A stretch of DNA of 47,117 bases from Ruminococcus flavefaciens (lineage in GTDB: Bacteria > Bacillota > Clostridia > Oscillospirales > Ruminococcaceae): contig DFJW01000020.1 of NCBI GenBank assembly GCA_002373775.1, positions 1 to 47,117 on the forward strand, read 5' to 3'. Shown here in pieces: positions 9,151 through 18,004 of the stretch. Each line of letters begins with the position of its first letter. The stretch's first letter is position 1. The translations under genes and the position numbers were made by a program. A model generated the notes under the pieces. It searched no databases, was not told where the DNA came from, and saw only the letters and a list, made by a program, of their open reading frames with translations.

Positions 9151-11496
9151 TCACTTTATGTCCCAGATGTTCTCTGCGTAATCTGCGATTGTACGGTCAG
9201 AACTGAACTTTCCTGCATTGCACATATTCAGCCACTGCTTCTTCGCAAATGCGATGCGGTCATCAGCATAATCGTGCATGCATCTCAGCTTGGCTTCAAC
9301 ATAGCTCCTTATATCTCCGAGCAGGTAGTAATGGTCGGGATCATGCCAGCTTGCACCGTCAAGCAGTGATGTGTAGAGTTCACGGAAATCACCTGTTCCG
9401 CCGTCGGAAACAGTTCCGTCAATAAGAGAAGACACTACCTTCTTTATCATTGCGTCCTCTGCAAATACCTTTCGGCTGTCATACCCGGGGACTATCTTTT
9501 CCAGTTCCTCAACTCTTGCGCCGAAGATGTAGTTGTTCTCTTCGCCTGCCTCCTGCACTATCTCGATATTAGCACCGTCGTATGTTCCAAGTGTTACTGC
9601 ACCGTTGAGCATAAGTTTCATATTTCCCGTGCCGCTTGCCTCGGTTCCTGCTGTGGATATCTGCTCTGAAACATCCGCCGCTGCTACAAGTTTTTCAGCA
9701 TAGGATACGTTATAATTCTGAACGAACACCACTCTGAGTATATCTCTTGTATCAGGATCAGAGGATACTATCCGTCCTATCTCGTTGATATACTTGATTA
9801 TCGCCTTTGCCCGCTTATAACCCGGCGCCGACTTTGCACCGAAAATGAAAGTCGTGGGCGGAACGTCCTTTATGGTGCCGTCCTTTATGCCGTAATACAG
9901 CCAGAGTATCGAAAAAGCATTGAGCAGCTGACGCTTGTATTCGTGCAGGCGCTTGATCTGGATATCAAAGATGCTGTCGTCAGCGATATCTGCTCCGTCA
10001 TGTGCCTTGATGAATCCTGCAAGCTGAGTCTTCTTCGTCTGCTTGATATCTATGAATCTCCTCAGCACGTTCTCATCATCAGCGTACTTTTCAAGTCCCT
10101 TCAGCTGGCTAAGGTCAGTTATCCAGCTGTCAGAACCGAGAAGTTCTGTAATAAGTCCGGAAAGCTCAGTATTGCAGAGTGCCAGCCAGCGGCGCTGTGT
10201 GATGCCGTTCGTCTCATTGCGGAAATGCTCCGGGCATATGCTGTACCAGTCGGCAAGCACAGTGTCTTTCAGTATCTGGGTGTGTATCTCAGCTACTCCG
10301 TTTATATGGCTCGAAGCATAGCAAGCCATATCAGCCATGTGGATGAGTTCGCCCTTGATGATCTTCATGCGGTTTATCTTGTCCTTGGGCTCACCCTTTG
10401 CGTAAAGTTCTGCGATCAGTTCTTCATTTATCTGGATGATTATCTCATATATACGCGGCAGGACTTCTTCCACAAGACCTGTCCACCATTTCTCCAGAGC
10501 CTCCTGCATTACAGTGTGATTGGTATAGTTGAATACCTTCTTTGCAGTTTCAAGCGCTTTCGCGAATGTCCAGCCCTCATTGTCCACCAGCTGACGGATA
10601 AGTTCCGGTATGGATATTACGGGATGTGTATCGTTGAGCTGGATAGTGATGAAGTCTGCTAAATTCTCCAGTGTTCCGAAACGAGCCTTGTGCTTGCGGA
10701 GTATATCCGTAAGAGATGCACAGCTGAAGAAATACTGCTGCTTCAGTCGGAGCTTCTTGCCCTCATTTGTATCATCATTCGGGTAGAGCACACGGGATAT
10801 ATCCTCGGCATATATCTTTTCCTTTGACGCTTCAAGGTAATCCTGCTTGTTGAAAGTATCAAAATCGAATTCCTTTACCGGTTCTGCCTGCCATAATCTA
10901 AGCGTGCCGATGTTTCCGGTCTTGCAGCCGAACACAGGCATATCATAGGGAACTGCCTTTACTGTCTGACCGCTGTACTCTATCAGAACTGTGTCTTCAT
11001 CACATCTGACAGACCACGGATCGCCGTATCTTGTCCAGTCGTCGATATCCTCCTTCTGGAATCCGTCAACAATGGACTGCTTGAAGAGGCCGTATTTATA
11101 TCTTATGCCGTATCCGTCAAGAGGAAGTCCGAGAGTTGCTGCTGAATCCAGAAAACAAGCTGCCAGTCTGCCGAGACCTCCGTTGCCCAGTGCAGCATCC
11201 TCTATCTCTTCAAGGTCAGCAAGGTCGATACCAAGTTCCCTGAAAGCTGCGTCCACTTCGTCATATATACCCAGACAGAGCAGATCGTTATATACCGCAC
11301 GTCCAACGAGGAATTCCATTGAGAGGTATGCTGCCCGGCGCTTTGATAGGTGTTCTTCGCGTGATCTGTTCCACTGATCCGCATAAAGCTCCATTACAGT
11401 CTCTCCGAGAGCATTGTGTATCTGCTGAGGTGTGGCAGACTTTATGTCCTTAGGAAGCTTTCCTGTGAATTTTTCAATAAATACCTTCTTATCCAT
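9151..11496 (-). CDS. glgP: Glycogen/maltodextrin phosphorylase
   Basis: PLP-dependent GT35 enzyme releasing glucose-1-phosphate from alpha-1,4-glucans in the cytoplasm. The N-terminal phosphorylase signature GNGGLGRLAACFLDS is at about residues 104-118, KRLHEYKRQLLN at about 515 in the C-terminal half, and the PLP-lysine motif EASGTGNMKLMLNGA at about 615-629 (Lys in NMK). Its 781 aa is slightly shorter than E. coli MalP/GlgP (about 800). The start has a GAGGAG Shine-Dalgarno. It lies 22 bp downstream of malQ, so the two form one operon that breaks down maltodextrin or stored glycogen. Confidence 0.97.
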   Translation of the reverse strand: MDKKVFIEKFTGKLPKDIKSATPQQIHNALGETVMELYADQWNRSREEHLSKRRAAYLSMEFLVGRAVYNDLLCLGIYDEVDAAFRELGIDLADLEEIEDAALGNGGLGRLAACFLDSAATLGLPLDGYGIRYKYGLFKQSIVDGFQKEDIDDWTRYGDPWSVRCDEDTVLIEYSGQTVKAVPYDMPVFGCKTGNIGTLRLWQAEPVKEFDFDTFNKQDYLEASKEKIYAEDISRVLYPNDDTNEGKKLRLKQQYFFSCASLTDILRKHKARFGTLENLADFITIQLNDTHPVISIPELIRQLVDNEGWTFAKALETAKKVFNYTNHTVMQEALEKWWTGLVEEVLPRIYEIIIQINEELIAELYAKGEPKDKINRMKIIKGELIHMADMACYASSHINGVAEIHTQILKDTVLADWYSICPEHFRNETNGITQRRWLALCNTELSGLITELLGSDSWITDLSQLKGLEKYADDENVLRRFIDIKQTKKTQLAGFIKAHDGADIADDSIFDIQIKRLHEYKRQLLNAFSILWLYYGIKDGTIKDVPPTTFIFGAKSAPGYKRAKAIIKYINEIGRIVSSDPDTRDILRVVFVQNYNVSYAEKLVAAADVSEQISTAGTEASGTGNMKLMLNGAVTLGTYDGANIEIVQEAGEENNYIFGARVEELEKIVPGYDSRKVFAEDAMIKKVVSSLIDGTVSDGGTGDFRELYTSLLDGASWHDPDHYYLLGDIRSYVEAKLRCMHDYADDRIAFAKKQWLNMCNAGKFSSDRTIADYAENIWDIK

Positions 11497-11518
11497 TCTA
11501 TAAACTCCTCGTTAATTA

Positions 11519-12991
11519 TTATCTGTTATATATACGATTGAGCCTGCGTATCTTCTTTGCCAGCGCAGGTGTAAGGTCATCTTCCTTTATGCGGAACTGC
11601 CAGTTGCCGCCGAGAGTGGAAGGTGTGTTCATCCTGTCTTCCTTCGGGCTGTCAAGGAAGTCCTGTATCTGTGCTGCTGCGACCATTGCTACGCTTCCCC
11701 AAGCTGCACGGACAACCGCCATGGGGATCTCACTCTTTTTCTTTACATTCAGGTACTTCTTCGCGAATTTGAGTGAATCCTGATCCATTGAAGACACCCA
11801 GCCATTGAGAGTCTCATTGTCATGGGTACCGGTATATGCAAAGCAGTTCGTTGTAGTGAAATTATGGGGAAGGTACTCGTTTTTACCGTCTGAGAATCCG
11901 AATTGCAGCACTTTCATTCCCGGATATCCGCATTTATCCAACATCTCATGCACTTCAGGAGTGAGGAAGCCGAGATCTTCTGCTATGATATCCAGTTTGC
12001 CCAGCTTTTCTTCTGCCATGCGGAACAGCTCATAGTCAGGTCCCTTTTTCCAGTCGCCTATGGTCGCATCATCGTTTCCGAAAGGTATGGTATAATAGCT
12101 CTCGAATCCGCGGAAGTGGTCGATCCTGACGATATCATAGAGCTCAGATGCTTTTTTTATGCGGTTTATCCACCATTCATAACCTGTCTTTTTATGGTAA
12201 TCCCAATCATACAGCGGATTACCCCAGAGCTGACCTGTCGGCGAGAAATCATCAGGCGGACAGCCGGCAACTCGTACCGGCCGACGATTCTTGTCGAACC
12301 AGAAGAGTTTGTGGTCAGACCAAGCCTCCACACTGTCCAGAGCACAGTATATCGGTATATCTCCGATTATCTCTATGCCGTTCTGATTGGCGTATTTTTT
12401 GAGTTCGTTCCACTGTCTGCTGAACTCGAACTGCATGAATTTATAGAAACCTATTTCTTTTTTCAGTTCCTTTTTTGCAGCTGCTACTGCCTTGGTCCTG
12501 TGCATGGATATGTCGCTTTCCCACTCATACCATGCTTTTCCGCCGTTTTTGGCTTTGAGTGCCATGAACAGGCAGTATTCATCCAGCCATGACTTGTTCT
12601 GCTCGCAGAATTCCTTGTACGCCGGGAATCTTGCAGGCTTGAACCTCTGATATGCCAGCCTCAGGACCTCAAAACAGTTCTTATATATAATGCTGTAATC
12701 TACCCTGCCGTCTTCGCTCTCCCATGTATATGAAGCAAATTCATGATGTTCAAGCAGACCGTCGCCCTCAAGCACTTCAAAATCTATGAAATACGGATTT
12801 CCTGCATTGACTGAAAACGACTGATAAGGCGAATCGCCGTAACTTGTGGGAGATAACGGGAGTATCTGCCAGCACTTCACCTCAGCTTTTTTCAGGAAGT
12901 CCACGAATCCGAAAGCGTGTCTTCCCATTTTTCCAATACCGTATTCTGACGGCAGACTTGAAATGTGCATCAATATACAGCTTTTACGCAT
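11519..12991 (-). CDS. malQ: 4-alpha-glucanotransferase (amylomaltase)
   Basis: GH77 disproportionating enzyme that transfers glucan segments between maltodextrins, feeding glgP. The start at 12991 gives the usual beginning MRKSCILMHISSLPS and follows AAGGAG; 141 nt of open frame upstream is not used. Catalytic motifs are VRIDHFRGF (nucleophile Asp), IIAEDLG (acid/base Glu) and GTHDNET (third carboxylate). The length, 490 aa, is typical. It is the first gene of the malQ-glgP operon. No clear sigma-A promoter was found in the 106 bp upstream. Confidence 0.96.
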   Translation of the reverse strand: MRKSCILMHISSLPSEYGIGKMGRHAFGFVDFLKKAEVKCWQILPLSPTSYGDSPYQSFSVNAGNPYFIDFEVLEGDGLLEHHEFASYTWESEDGRVDYSIIYKNCFEVLRLAYQRFKPARFPAYKEFCEQNKSWLDEYCLFMALKAKNGGKAWYEWESDISMHRTKAVAAAKKELKKEIGFYKFMQFEFSRQWNELKKYANQNGIEIIGDIPIYCALDSVEAWSDHKLFWFDKNRRPVRVAGCPPDDFSPTGQLWGNPLYDWDYHKKTGYEWWINRIKKASELYDIVRIDHFRGFESYYTIPFGNDDATIGDWKKGPDYELFRMAEEKLGKLDIIAEDLGFLTPEVHEMLDKCGYPGMKVLQFGFSDGKNEYLPHNFTTTNCFAYTGTHDNETLNGWVSSMDQDSLKFAKKYLNVKKKSEIPMAVVRAAWGSVAMVAAAQIQDFLDSPKEDRMNTPSTLGGNWQFRIKEDDLTPALAKKIRRLNRIYNR

Positions 12992-13097
12992 AATTCCTGC
13001 TCCTTCTGCAATTTTTATCCATACCGGTACTGCCTTCAGTATAATCTGAGGCATCCGGTGCATAATACCATAAGAATCAACGAAACGAGGTAAAAAA

Positions 13098-13487
13098 ATG
13101 AAGCTTGCGCAGTATACCTTTGCTTTTCTCATGGGCTATTTCTTGTACAGTCTCGTCGAGATAATAAACCGCGGCTACACTCACTGGACCATGTCGCTGA
13201 CCGGCGGACTTGTACTATCACTGCTTTATGCTGTCAACAGCCGCCGTACCATGTCTCTCATCAGAAGCTGTTTTATCGGTGCGGCAATAATAACCGGTCT
13301 TGAACTTGCTGTAGGGATATTCGACAACATCATAATGCACTGGCATGTCTGGGATTATTCAGACATGCCGATGAATTTTCTCGGTCAGATATGTCCGCAG
13401 TTCACATTCTGCTGGTTCCTTATCTGCATACCTGCATACTATCTCTGCCGCTCAATAAGAGCGCGTTTCAGTTCCGGGATACTGTAA
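13098..13487 (+). CDS. Small CmpB-type membrane protein (putative ABC transporter permease family)
   Basis: A 129-aa protein with four hydrophobic segments and the motif WHVWDYSDMPMNFLGQICP, which is typical of the CmpB family (PF06541, loosely annotated as ABC transporter type IV permease). No ATPase lies nearby, so the transporter label is weak. The start has a GAGG site. It is alone on the plus strand between malQ and a zinc-ribbon gene, and is divergent from malQ with 106 bp between them. The role is unknown. Confidence 0.8.
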   Translation: MKLAQYTFAFLMGYFLYSLVEIINRGYTHWTMSLTGGLVLSLLYAVNSRRTMSLIRSCFIGAAIITGLELAVGIFDNIIMHWHVWDYSDMPMNFLGQICPQFTFCWFLICIPAYYLCRSIRARFSSGIL

Positions 13488-13496
13488 GCATAGAAG

Positions 13497-13529
13497 AAAT
13501 GGGCTGTCCGCGTTGAACAGCCCATTTTT
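13497..13529. terminator. Bidirectional terminator between convergent genes
   Basis: AAATGGGCTGT (13497-13507) pairs perfectly with ACAGCCCATTT (13517-13527), followed by T on the plus side; the minus side carries TTTCTTCT. It lies between the CmpB-type gene and the zinc-ribbon gene. Confidence 0.85.
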
Positions 13530-13531
13530 GA

Positions 13532-13966
13532 TTAATAGTTCTGATTTGAATCAGCGTTGAAGAAATTATTGCTGCTTTCGGTATAGTAATCGTTTGGTTC
13601 AAGAGACATAAAGTCCTCGTCCTCGATGTCGGGAAGTCTTGCGCCGCAGCGTCCGCAGAACTGGAAACGCTCATTAACCTCAGCATCGCATTTAGGACAG
13701 ATCTTATATCCTCGGATCTGGTTGAGCTCGTATCTCATCTTCTTGATACGTCTGCGTCTTGTATCGATATCGTCACAGAGCACTTTCAGTTCCTCGGGAT
13801 TCTCACCGGGGTTCTTGTAGTACTTCTTTCCGATATCTCCGAAGATCTCAACGATCCTTTCCTCCTCATAGAGTATCTTTCTCTTGAGATTGTTTGCCTC
13901 TGAGATGTTTTTTGCCTTATCGGATGCGCCCTTGCTGACGCTGCCGAGTGTATCGAGAATACCCAT
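13532..13966 (-). CDS. Zinc-ribbon protein with coiled coil
   Basis: A 144-aa cytoplasmic protein. Residues 1-85 are helical and charged (likely coiled coil: NNLKRKILYEEERIVEIFGDIGKKYY). A zinc ribbon follows with CPKC (about 90) and CGRCG (about 108), then an acidic, Asn-rich tail. This layout is common in Clostridia proteins of unknown role. The start has an AGGAG site; a sigma-A promoter lies upstream (14015-14044). It is monocistronic. Confidence 0.8.
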   Translation of the reverse strand: MGILDTLGSVSKGASDKAKNISEANNLKRKILYEEERIVEIFGDIGKKYYKNPGENPEELKVLCDDIDTRRRRIKKMRYELNQIRGYKICPKCDAEVNERFQFCGRCGARLPDIEDEDFMSLEPNDYYTESSNNFFNADSNQNY

Positions 13967-14014
13967 TATTCATCACTCCTGTCGGACTATTTTCTCGTTT
14001 CACACTATAACTAT

Positions 14015-14044
14015 ATTATACAACATCAAATCAATTTCTGTCAA
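14015..14044 (-). promoter_or_regulatory. Sigma-A promoter for the zinc-ribbon gene
   Basis: On the minus strand TTGACA (14039-14044), 18-nt spacer, TATAAT (14015-14020), about 50 bp before the start codon. Confidence 0.8.
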
Positions 14045-14091
14045 GCCTTTTCAATTATTTTTAATTTGAGACACGGCAATTTGTGCAGTAT

Positions 14092-14526
14092 TTACATTTC
14101 AGCGATGTCATTTTCGGTAAGCTGAATAACTCCGTGCTTTTCAAAAGTCTTTCCGGCACGGGCATTGTCGTCCACGCGGATGACAAATGACACCGATCTG
14201 TCGGATGCACCGAGGAAGGAATACATGTATTCCACGTTTACGCCGTCCTCACCAAGTGCATCGAGCACACGGCTGAGCTGACCGGGAGCGTCCGGGATAG
14301 ATATTGCACATACTTCTGTCACATTTACTGCGTAAGATGCGGCTCTGAGGGCGTCTACCGCCTTCTCCGTATCGTTGGCAATGAGTCTGATTATGCCGAA
14401 ATCTGCTGTGTCTGCAAGGCTGAGGGCACGGAGGTTCACTCCGCTGTCCTTGATAACTCTCATAGCTCCTGCTGCCTGATTCGGCTTGTTATCTACGAAT
14501 ACTGAAATCTGTTTTACGTTTGACAT
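14092..14526 (-). CDS. Tandem ACT-domain protein
   Basis: A 144-aa protein made of two ACT domains: residues 3-68 (ISVFVDNKPNQAAGAMRVIKDSGVN) and 72-140 (ISIPDAPGQLSRVLDALGEDGVN). ACT domains bind amino acids. Stand-alone tandem-ACT proteins commonly sit with PaaK-like ligases and indolepyruvate oxidoreductases in Clostridia, as here, so an aromatic amino acid is the likely ligand (inference). The start has an AAAGGAGG site. It is the last gene of the minus-strand operon; no clear terminator was found after it. Confidence 0.88.
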   Translation of the reverse strand: MSNVKQISVFVDNKPNQAAGAMRVIKDSGVNLRALSLADTADFGIIRLIANDTEKAVDALRAASYAVNVTEVCAISIPDAPGQLSRVLDALGEDGVNVEYMYSFLGASDRSVSFVIRVDDNARAGKTFEKHGVIQLTENDIAEM

Positions 14527-14562
14527 ATTATTCCTCCTTTAGTTTACTTTGATATTATTTGA

Positions 14563-15597
14563 TCAATTTGCTTTCATCATATAGGGGATCCATATTTTGC
14601 CGCTGTCGTCGAGGTAAAGGAATTCAGGGCTCATTGTAATGAAATCCTTATCCGGATTTGCCGACTCTTCAGTCACAAACATAGCGATAAGCCCCTTGTA
14701 TTCTTCGCTTTCCTTATAGATACCGTCATTGATGAGTTCACCGGCACTGTTATACCATTTCCACTTGCCATCTGAAAACTCTATTTTTGTATCGTCAGTA
14801 CTGCCAAGCTGGCTCTCAATGGAAGAGCGCATATTTTCAGTCTTTTCGCTGTCCTTATCCCAACCATTAATATAGTATCTTGAATATTCATCATCCAGAT
14901 AGGTGTCCAGAGCATTGTAAACGATAGTGAAATCCTTGCCGTACTTGTAGCTGCCGTCCAGCTCAGTGCCGTAAGTGGGAACGCAGATGAGGTCATCCAT
15001 GGTGTAGAGGTAGACAGGAACATCATTATTCTTATTCCCACTCATAACATTCTGCACCACCACGGGCATGACATTGTAAGCGACATATCTATCAGAAAAA
15101 TCCATCCTGTTGCCGACATAAGTATAGAATGTGCCTGTCTCGTTGAACTTATTCATTAGCTTAATCAGTCCCGCTCTTACATTTTCGTTTCCTTCGGCAT
15201 TTGACTCGTCATCTTTTATGTTATAAACGGTCACTTCACCATGATTATCAACAGTAGTGGTCTTGTAGTTGAAATGTAACTTTCCGTCACTGACCTTGTA
15301 ACTGCCGCTATATACAGTAGCGCTTCCTACGTACATAGAGGTAATATTTGACATCTCAAAATCATTGCCGTCAAAGACAAGTTCTTTGAAAGGAAGGTTT
15401 TTATAGTTGACTCTGGACTCCGTCAGATACTTGTCAAGCGACATATCCTCGGTCATTCTCGTTCCGTTAATCGGAACGATAGTGCAGTACTCGCCGTTAA
15501 GCCTACTGTCTCGTCCCCCATTGTCATCATCGCTGTCACCGCAGGCAGTGCAGCTTAACAGCATCAGAGATGCAAGCAGAATTGGCAGTTTTCTCAT
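14563..15597 (-). CDS. Secreted lipoprotein of unknown function
   Basis: The start at 15597 follows a GGGGGT site and gives a typical lipoprotein signal MRKLPILLASLMLLSCTAC with Cys at residues 16 or 19; 14 open codons further upstream are not needed. The mature part (about 325 aa) is Asp- and Tyr-rich with repeated strand-like segments (ELVFDGNDFEMSN, YSGSYKVSDGKLHF), resembling lipocalin-like extracellular proteins. I do not recognise a family. It starts 20 bp after the CoA-ligase gene and lies between it and the ACT gene, so it is probably co-transcribed despite an unrelated appearance. Confidence 0.75.
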   Translation of the reverse strand: MRKLPILLASLMLLSCTACGDSDDDNGGRDSRLNGEYCTIVPINGTRMTEDMSLDKYLTESRVNYKNLPFKELVFDGNDFEMSNITSMYVGSATVYSGSYKVSDGKLHFNYKTTTVDNHGEVTVYNIKDDESNAEGNENVRAGLIKLMNKFNETGTFYTYVGNRMDFSDRYVAYNVMPVVVQNVMSGNKNNDVPVYLYTMDDLICVPTYGTELDGSYKYGKDFTIVYNALDTYLDDEYSRYYINGWDKDSEKTENMRSSIESQLGSTDDTKIEFSDGKWKWYNSAGELINDGIYKESEEYKGLIAMFVTEESANPDKDFITMSPEFLYLDDSGKIWIPYMMKAN

Positions 15598-15616
15598 AAG
15601 TATACCCCCTGTTTTG

Positions 15617-16939
15617 TCATTTTTTCGCCGGGTTATCAAGAAGCTTGCGCTTGTCTATAACGCGGACTGCCTTGCCCTCGCTTCTGGTTATGGACTTAGG
15701 CGATACAAGATGCACCTTGGGATTGATGCCGAGCATGGTCTTGATAGCTACTGCAAGTGTCTTTTCCTGAGCCTGCATGTCCTTCACCTTATCGGAGAAC
15801 TGATCCGGATTCATTTCCACGCTGATGTCAAGAGTATCGGTGTTGTTCACGCGGTCAACCTCTATGAGATAGTTCGGTGAATAGCCCTGCTCGATGAGTA
15901 CTGTCTCGATCTGGCTCGGGAATACATTTACTCCGCGGATTATCATCATATCATCGCTTCTGCCCATAGGCTTTGCCATTTTTATGAGTGTACGTCCGCA
16001 TGAGCACTTCTTGCGGCTGAGTACACAGAGATCACGGGTTCGGTATCTGAGAAGAGGGAAAGCCTCTTTGGTAAGGCTTGTGAACACAAGCTCGCCCACC
16101 TGTCCTTCAGGAAGGACCTCACCTGTTTCGGGATCAATTATCTCAGGGTAGAAGTTGTCCTCGTTTATGTGCATGCCGTTCTGTTCTGAACACTCGAACG
16201 CTACACCGGGACCGCTGCTCTCTGTGAGTCCGTAGATGTCATATGCCTTTATGCCGAGTGACGTCTCTATGGACTTGCGCATTTCTTCCGTCCACGGTTC
16301 AGCGCCGAATATGCCTGCCTTCAGCTTGATATCGTCGGGAGTAAGTCCCATATCATGAAGTGTCTCGCCGATATATGCGGCATAGGAAGGTGTACAGCAA
16401 AGGATAGTCGCTCCAAGGTCACGCATGAAGGTTATCTGTCGCTCTGTGTTGCCTGATGACATAGGCAGAGTAAGGCATCCGACTCTGTGTGAACCGCCGT
16501 GCAGACCTGCTCCGCCGGTGAAAAGGCCGTAGCCGTATGCGACCTGACATACATCTTCGTCTGTACCGCCGGCTGCCGTGATAGCTCTTGCCACGCAGTT
16601 TTCCCACATATCTACGTCGTTCTGAGTATAGAATGCAACTACTCGTTTACCGGTAGTTCCACTTGTAGACTGTATCCTTACACAGTCAGAAAGAGGCTTT
16701 GCGAGCAGTCCGTATGGATAAGCCTCCCTGAGATCTGCTTTGCTGAGAAACGGAAGCTTGTGAAGATCGTCAGTACCCTTGATGTCCTCCGGCTTTATGC
16801 CTTTTTCATCCATGAGGTCACGGTAATATTTCACATTGTCATAAACGTGTTTTACCTGTGCCACAAGGCGTTCGTCCTGGAGTTTTTTCATATCCTCCCG
16901 GGACATACATTCGATTTCTTCGTTCCAATACTTTTCCAT
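15617..16939 (-). CDS. Phenylacetate-CoA ligase family protein (aryl-acid activation)
   Basis: ATP-dependent ligase joining an arylacetate (phenylacetate, indoleacetate or similar) to CoA through an acyl-adenylate. The ATP motif STSGTTGK is at residues 91-98, IYGLTESSGPG (A5-like) at about 237-247, and LLRYRTRDL at about 305-313, all typical of PaaK. Its 440 aa is normal. The start has an AAAGGAG site. It sits downstream of iorA and iorB, whose product is an aryl-acetyl-CoA. In such operons the ligase may act with the oxidoreductase in energy conservation or in the reverse reaction to make aromatic amino acids. The substrate cannot be fixed from sequence. Confidence 0.93.
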   Translation of the reverse strand: MEKYWNEEIECMSREDMKKLQDERLVAQVKHVYDNVKYYRDLMDEKGIKPEDIKGTDDLHKLPFLSKADLREAYPYGLLAKPLSDCVRIQSTSGTTGKRVVAFYTQNDVDMWENCVARAITAAGGTDEDVCQVAYGYGLFTGGAGLHGGSHRVGCLTLPMSSGNTERQITFMRDLGATILCCTPSYAAYIGETLHDMGLTPDDIKLKAGIFGAEPWTEEMRKSIETSLGIKAYDIYGLTESSGPGVAFECSEQNGMHINEDNFYPEIIDPETGEVLPEGQVGELVFTSLTKEAFPLLRYRTRDLCVLSRKKCSCGRTLIKMAKPMGRSDDMMIIRGVNVFPSQIETVLIEQGYSPNYLIEVDRVNNTDTLDISVEMNPDQFSDKVKDMQAQEKTLAVAIKTMLGINPKVHLVSPKSITRSEGKAVRVIDKRKLLDNPAKK

Positions 16940-16988
16940 TGGTAAGACTCCTTTATTATAAGATCTTTATGTAAAGATAATTGTGTTC

Positions 16989-17567
16989 TTATTTTGCCGC
17001 TGATTTTCCAAGTTCGAAAGCCTTCTTGTTCAGTTCAAGGAACTTAGCCGGTACGCACTGTTCAAGTGCATTCTGCCATAATTCCTCAGGGAAATCTGTC
17101 TTAGCTGCAAGTACTCCCATAAGCACTACATTTGAAGCCTTTGATGTTCCTGCCTGCTCTGCAAGTGTGAGTGCGTCAACAGCTGTCAGTTCCACACCCG
17201 CTGCCGCAAGCTTTTCTGTCAGGTTCTCCGGATACTGTGCTGCACCTGTGATAACAGGCATAGGATCTATCTGCTGTGTTGATGTTATGAGCTTTCCGCC
17301 CTTTTTGAGATAAGGAAGACATCTTGCTGCTTCGAGAAGCTCAAATGAGATGACTGCATCTGCCTCGCCCTTTTCGATCACAGGCGAGTATACCTTATCG
17401 CCGTATTTTACATATGTAACTACTGAACCGCCGCGCTGGCTCATTCCGTGTACTTCGCTCACCTTTACGTCATAACCCTGTGCAAGAAGCACATTTCCGA
17501 GAAGTCTTGAAGCGAGGAGGGAACCCTGTCCGCCTACGCCGACTATCATTATTGATCTTGTTTCCAT
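16989..17567 (-). CDS. iorB: Indolepyruvate:ferredoxin oxidoreductase, beta subunit
   Basis: Gamma-domain type subunit of the 2-oxoacid:ferredoxin oxidoreductases. The N-terminus IMIVGVGGQGSLLASRLLG is characteristic and binds part of CoA; SEVHGMSQRGGSV follows at about residue 38. It acts with IorA to oxidise indolepyruvate and other arylpyruvates to aryl-acetyl-CoA, reducing ferredoxin. The length, 192 aa, is normal. The start has an AAGGAG site. It is separated from iorA by a small unknown gene, unlike the usual adjacent iorAB. Confidence 0.95.
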   Translation of the reverse strand: METRSIMIVGVGGQGSLLASRLLGNVLLAQGYDVKVSEVHGMSQRGGSVVTYVKYGDKVYSPVIEKGEADAVISFELLEAARCLPYLKKGGKLITSTQQIDPMPVITGAAQYPENLTEKLAAAGVELTAVDALTLAEQAGTSKASNVVLMGVLAAKTDFPEELWQNALEQCVPAKFLELNKKAFELGKSAAK

Positions 17568-17583
17568 TTATATTTACTCCTTA

Positions 17584-17988
17584 TTATTCAGCTTTATAAA
17601 TTATGTCGAGATCGCCGTCCACAAATCCCAGTGCCATTCCCTTTGCTGAGGAAAGGATACTGCCGTATCTGCCGTTTTCAGCATATTCCTTTACCATTTC
17701 TGCAAAGAGTTCATGAACGTGTTCTCTGTCCTTCTGATCCTCATCAGAGATATCAACTGTGAATACGTTCTCATCGCTTGACCATGCCTCATCGCATGCC
17801 CAGTCGCCTTCACCGTCTTCAGGATCAAAGGCAGCAGCCGCTACGAGCTGTATGCTGTAGATGTGCTCCTCAGCAGATTCCTCATAGAGATTGAAGCAGA
17901 AAGCCTCTGTGCTTTCCGGCATATCATTGTTTTCGAGGATATCATCCAGCCATGCTGTGAATTCCTCATATATATTCATCTGGAGCAT
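17584..17988 (-). CDS. Small acidic protein between iorA and iorB
   Basis: A 134-aa protein, strongly acidic, with no membrane segment and no motif I recognise. Aromatic and acidic residues dominate the first 60 positions (IYEEFTAWLDDILEN). The start at 17988 follows AGGAGGG. It begins 17 bp after the iorA stop and ends 17 bp before iorB, so it is certainly in the operon. The fold might be like DUF600/SMI1-type small cytoplasmic proteins, but this is a guess. Confidence 0.75.
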   Translation of the reverse strand: MLQMNIYEEFTAWLDDILENNDMPESTEAFCFNLYEESAEEHIYSIQLVAAAAFDPEDGEGDWACDEAWSSDENVFTVDISDEDQKDREHVHELFAEMVKEYAENGRYGSILSSAKGMALGFVDGDLDIIYKAE

Positions 17989-18004
17989 AATACCCTCCTG
18001 TTTA

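Noticed and set aside
9943..10662. Long open frame (239 codons) on the plus strand inside glgP
   Set aside because: It is a shadow of a clear phosphorylase gene on the other strand, has no ribosome site and matches no family.
11903..12592. 229-codon plus-strand frame inside malQ
   Set aside because: Antisense of the GH77 catalytic region; composition follows malQ and no start signal is present.
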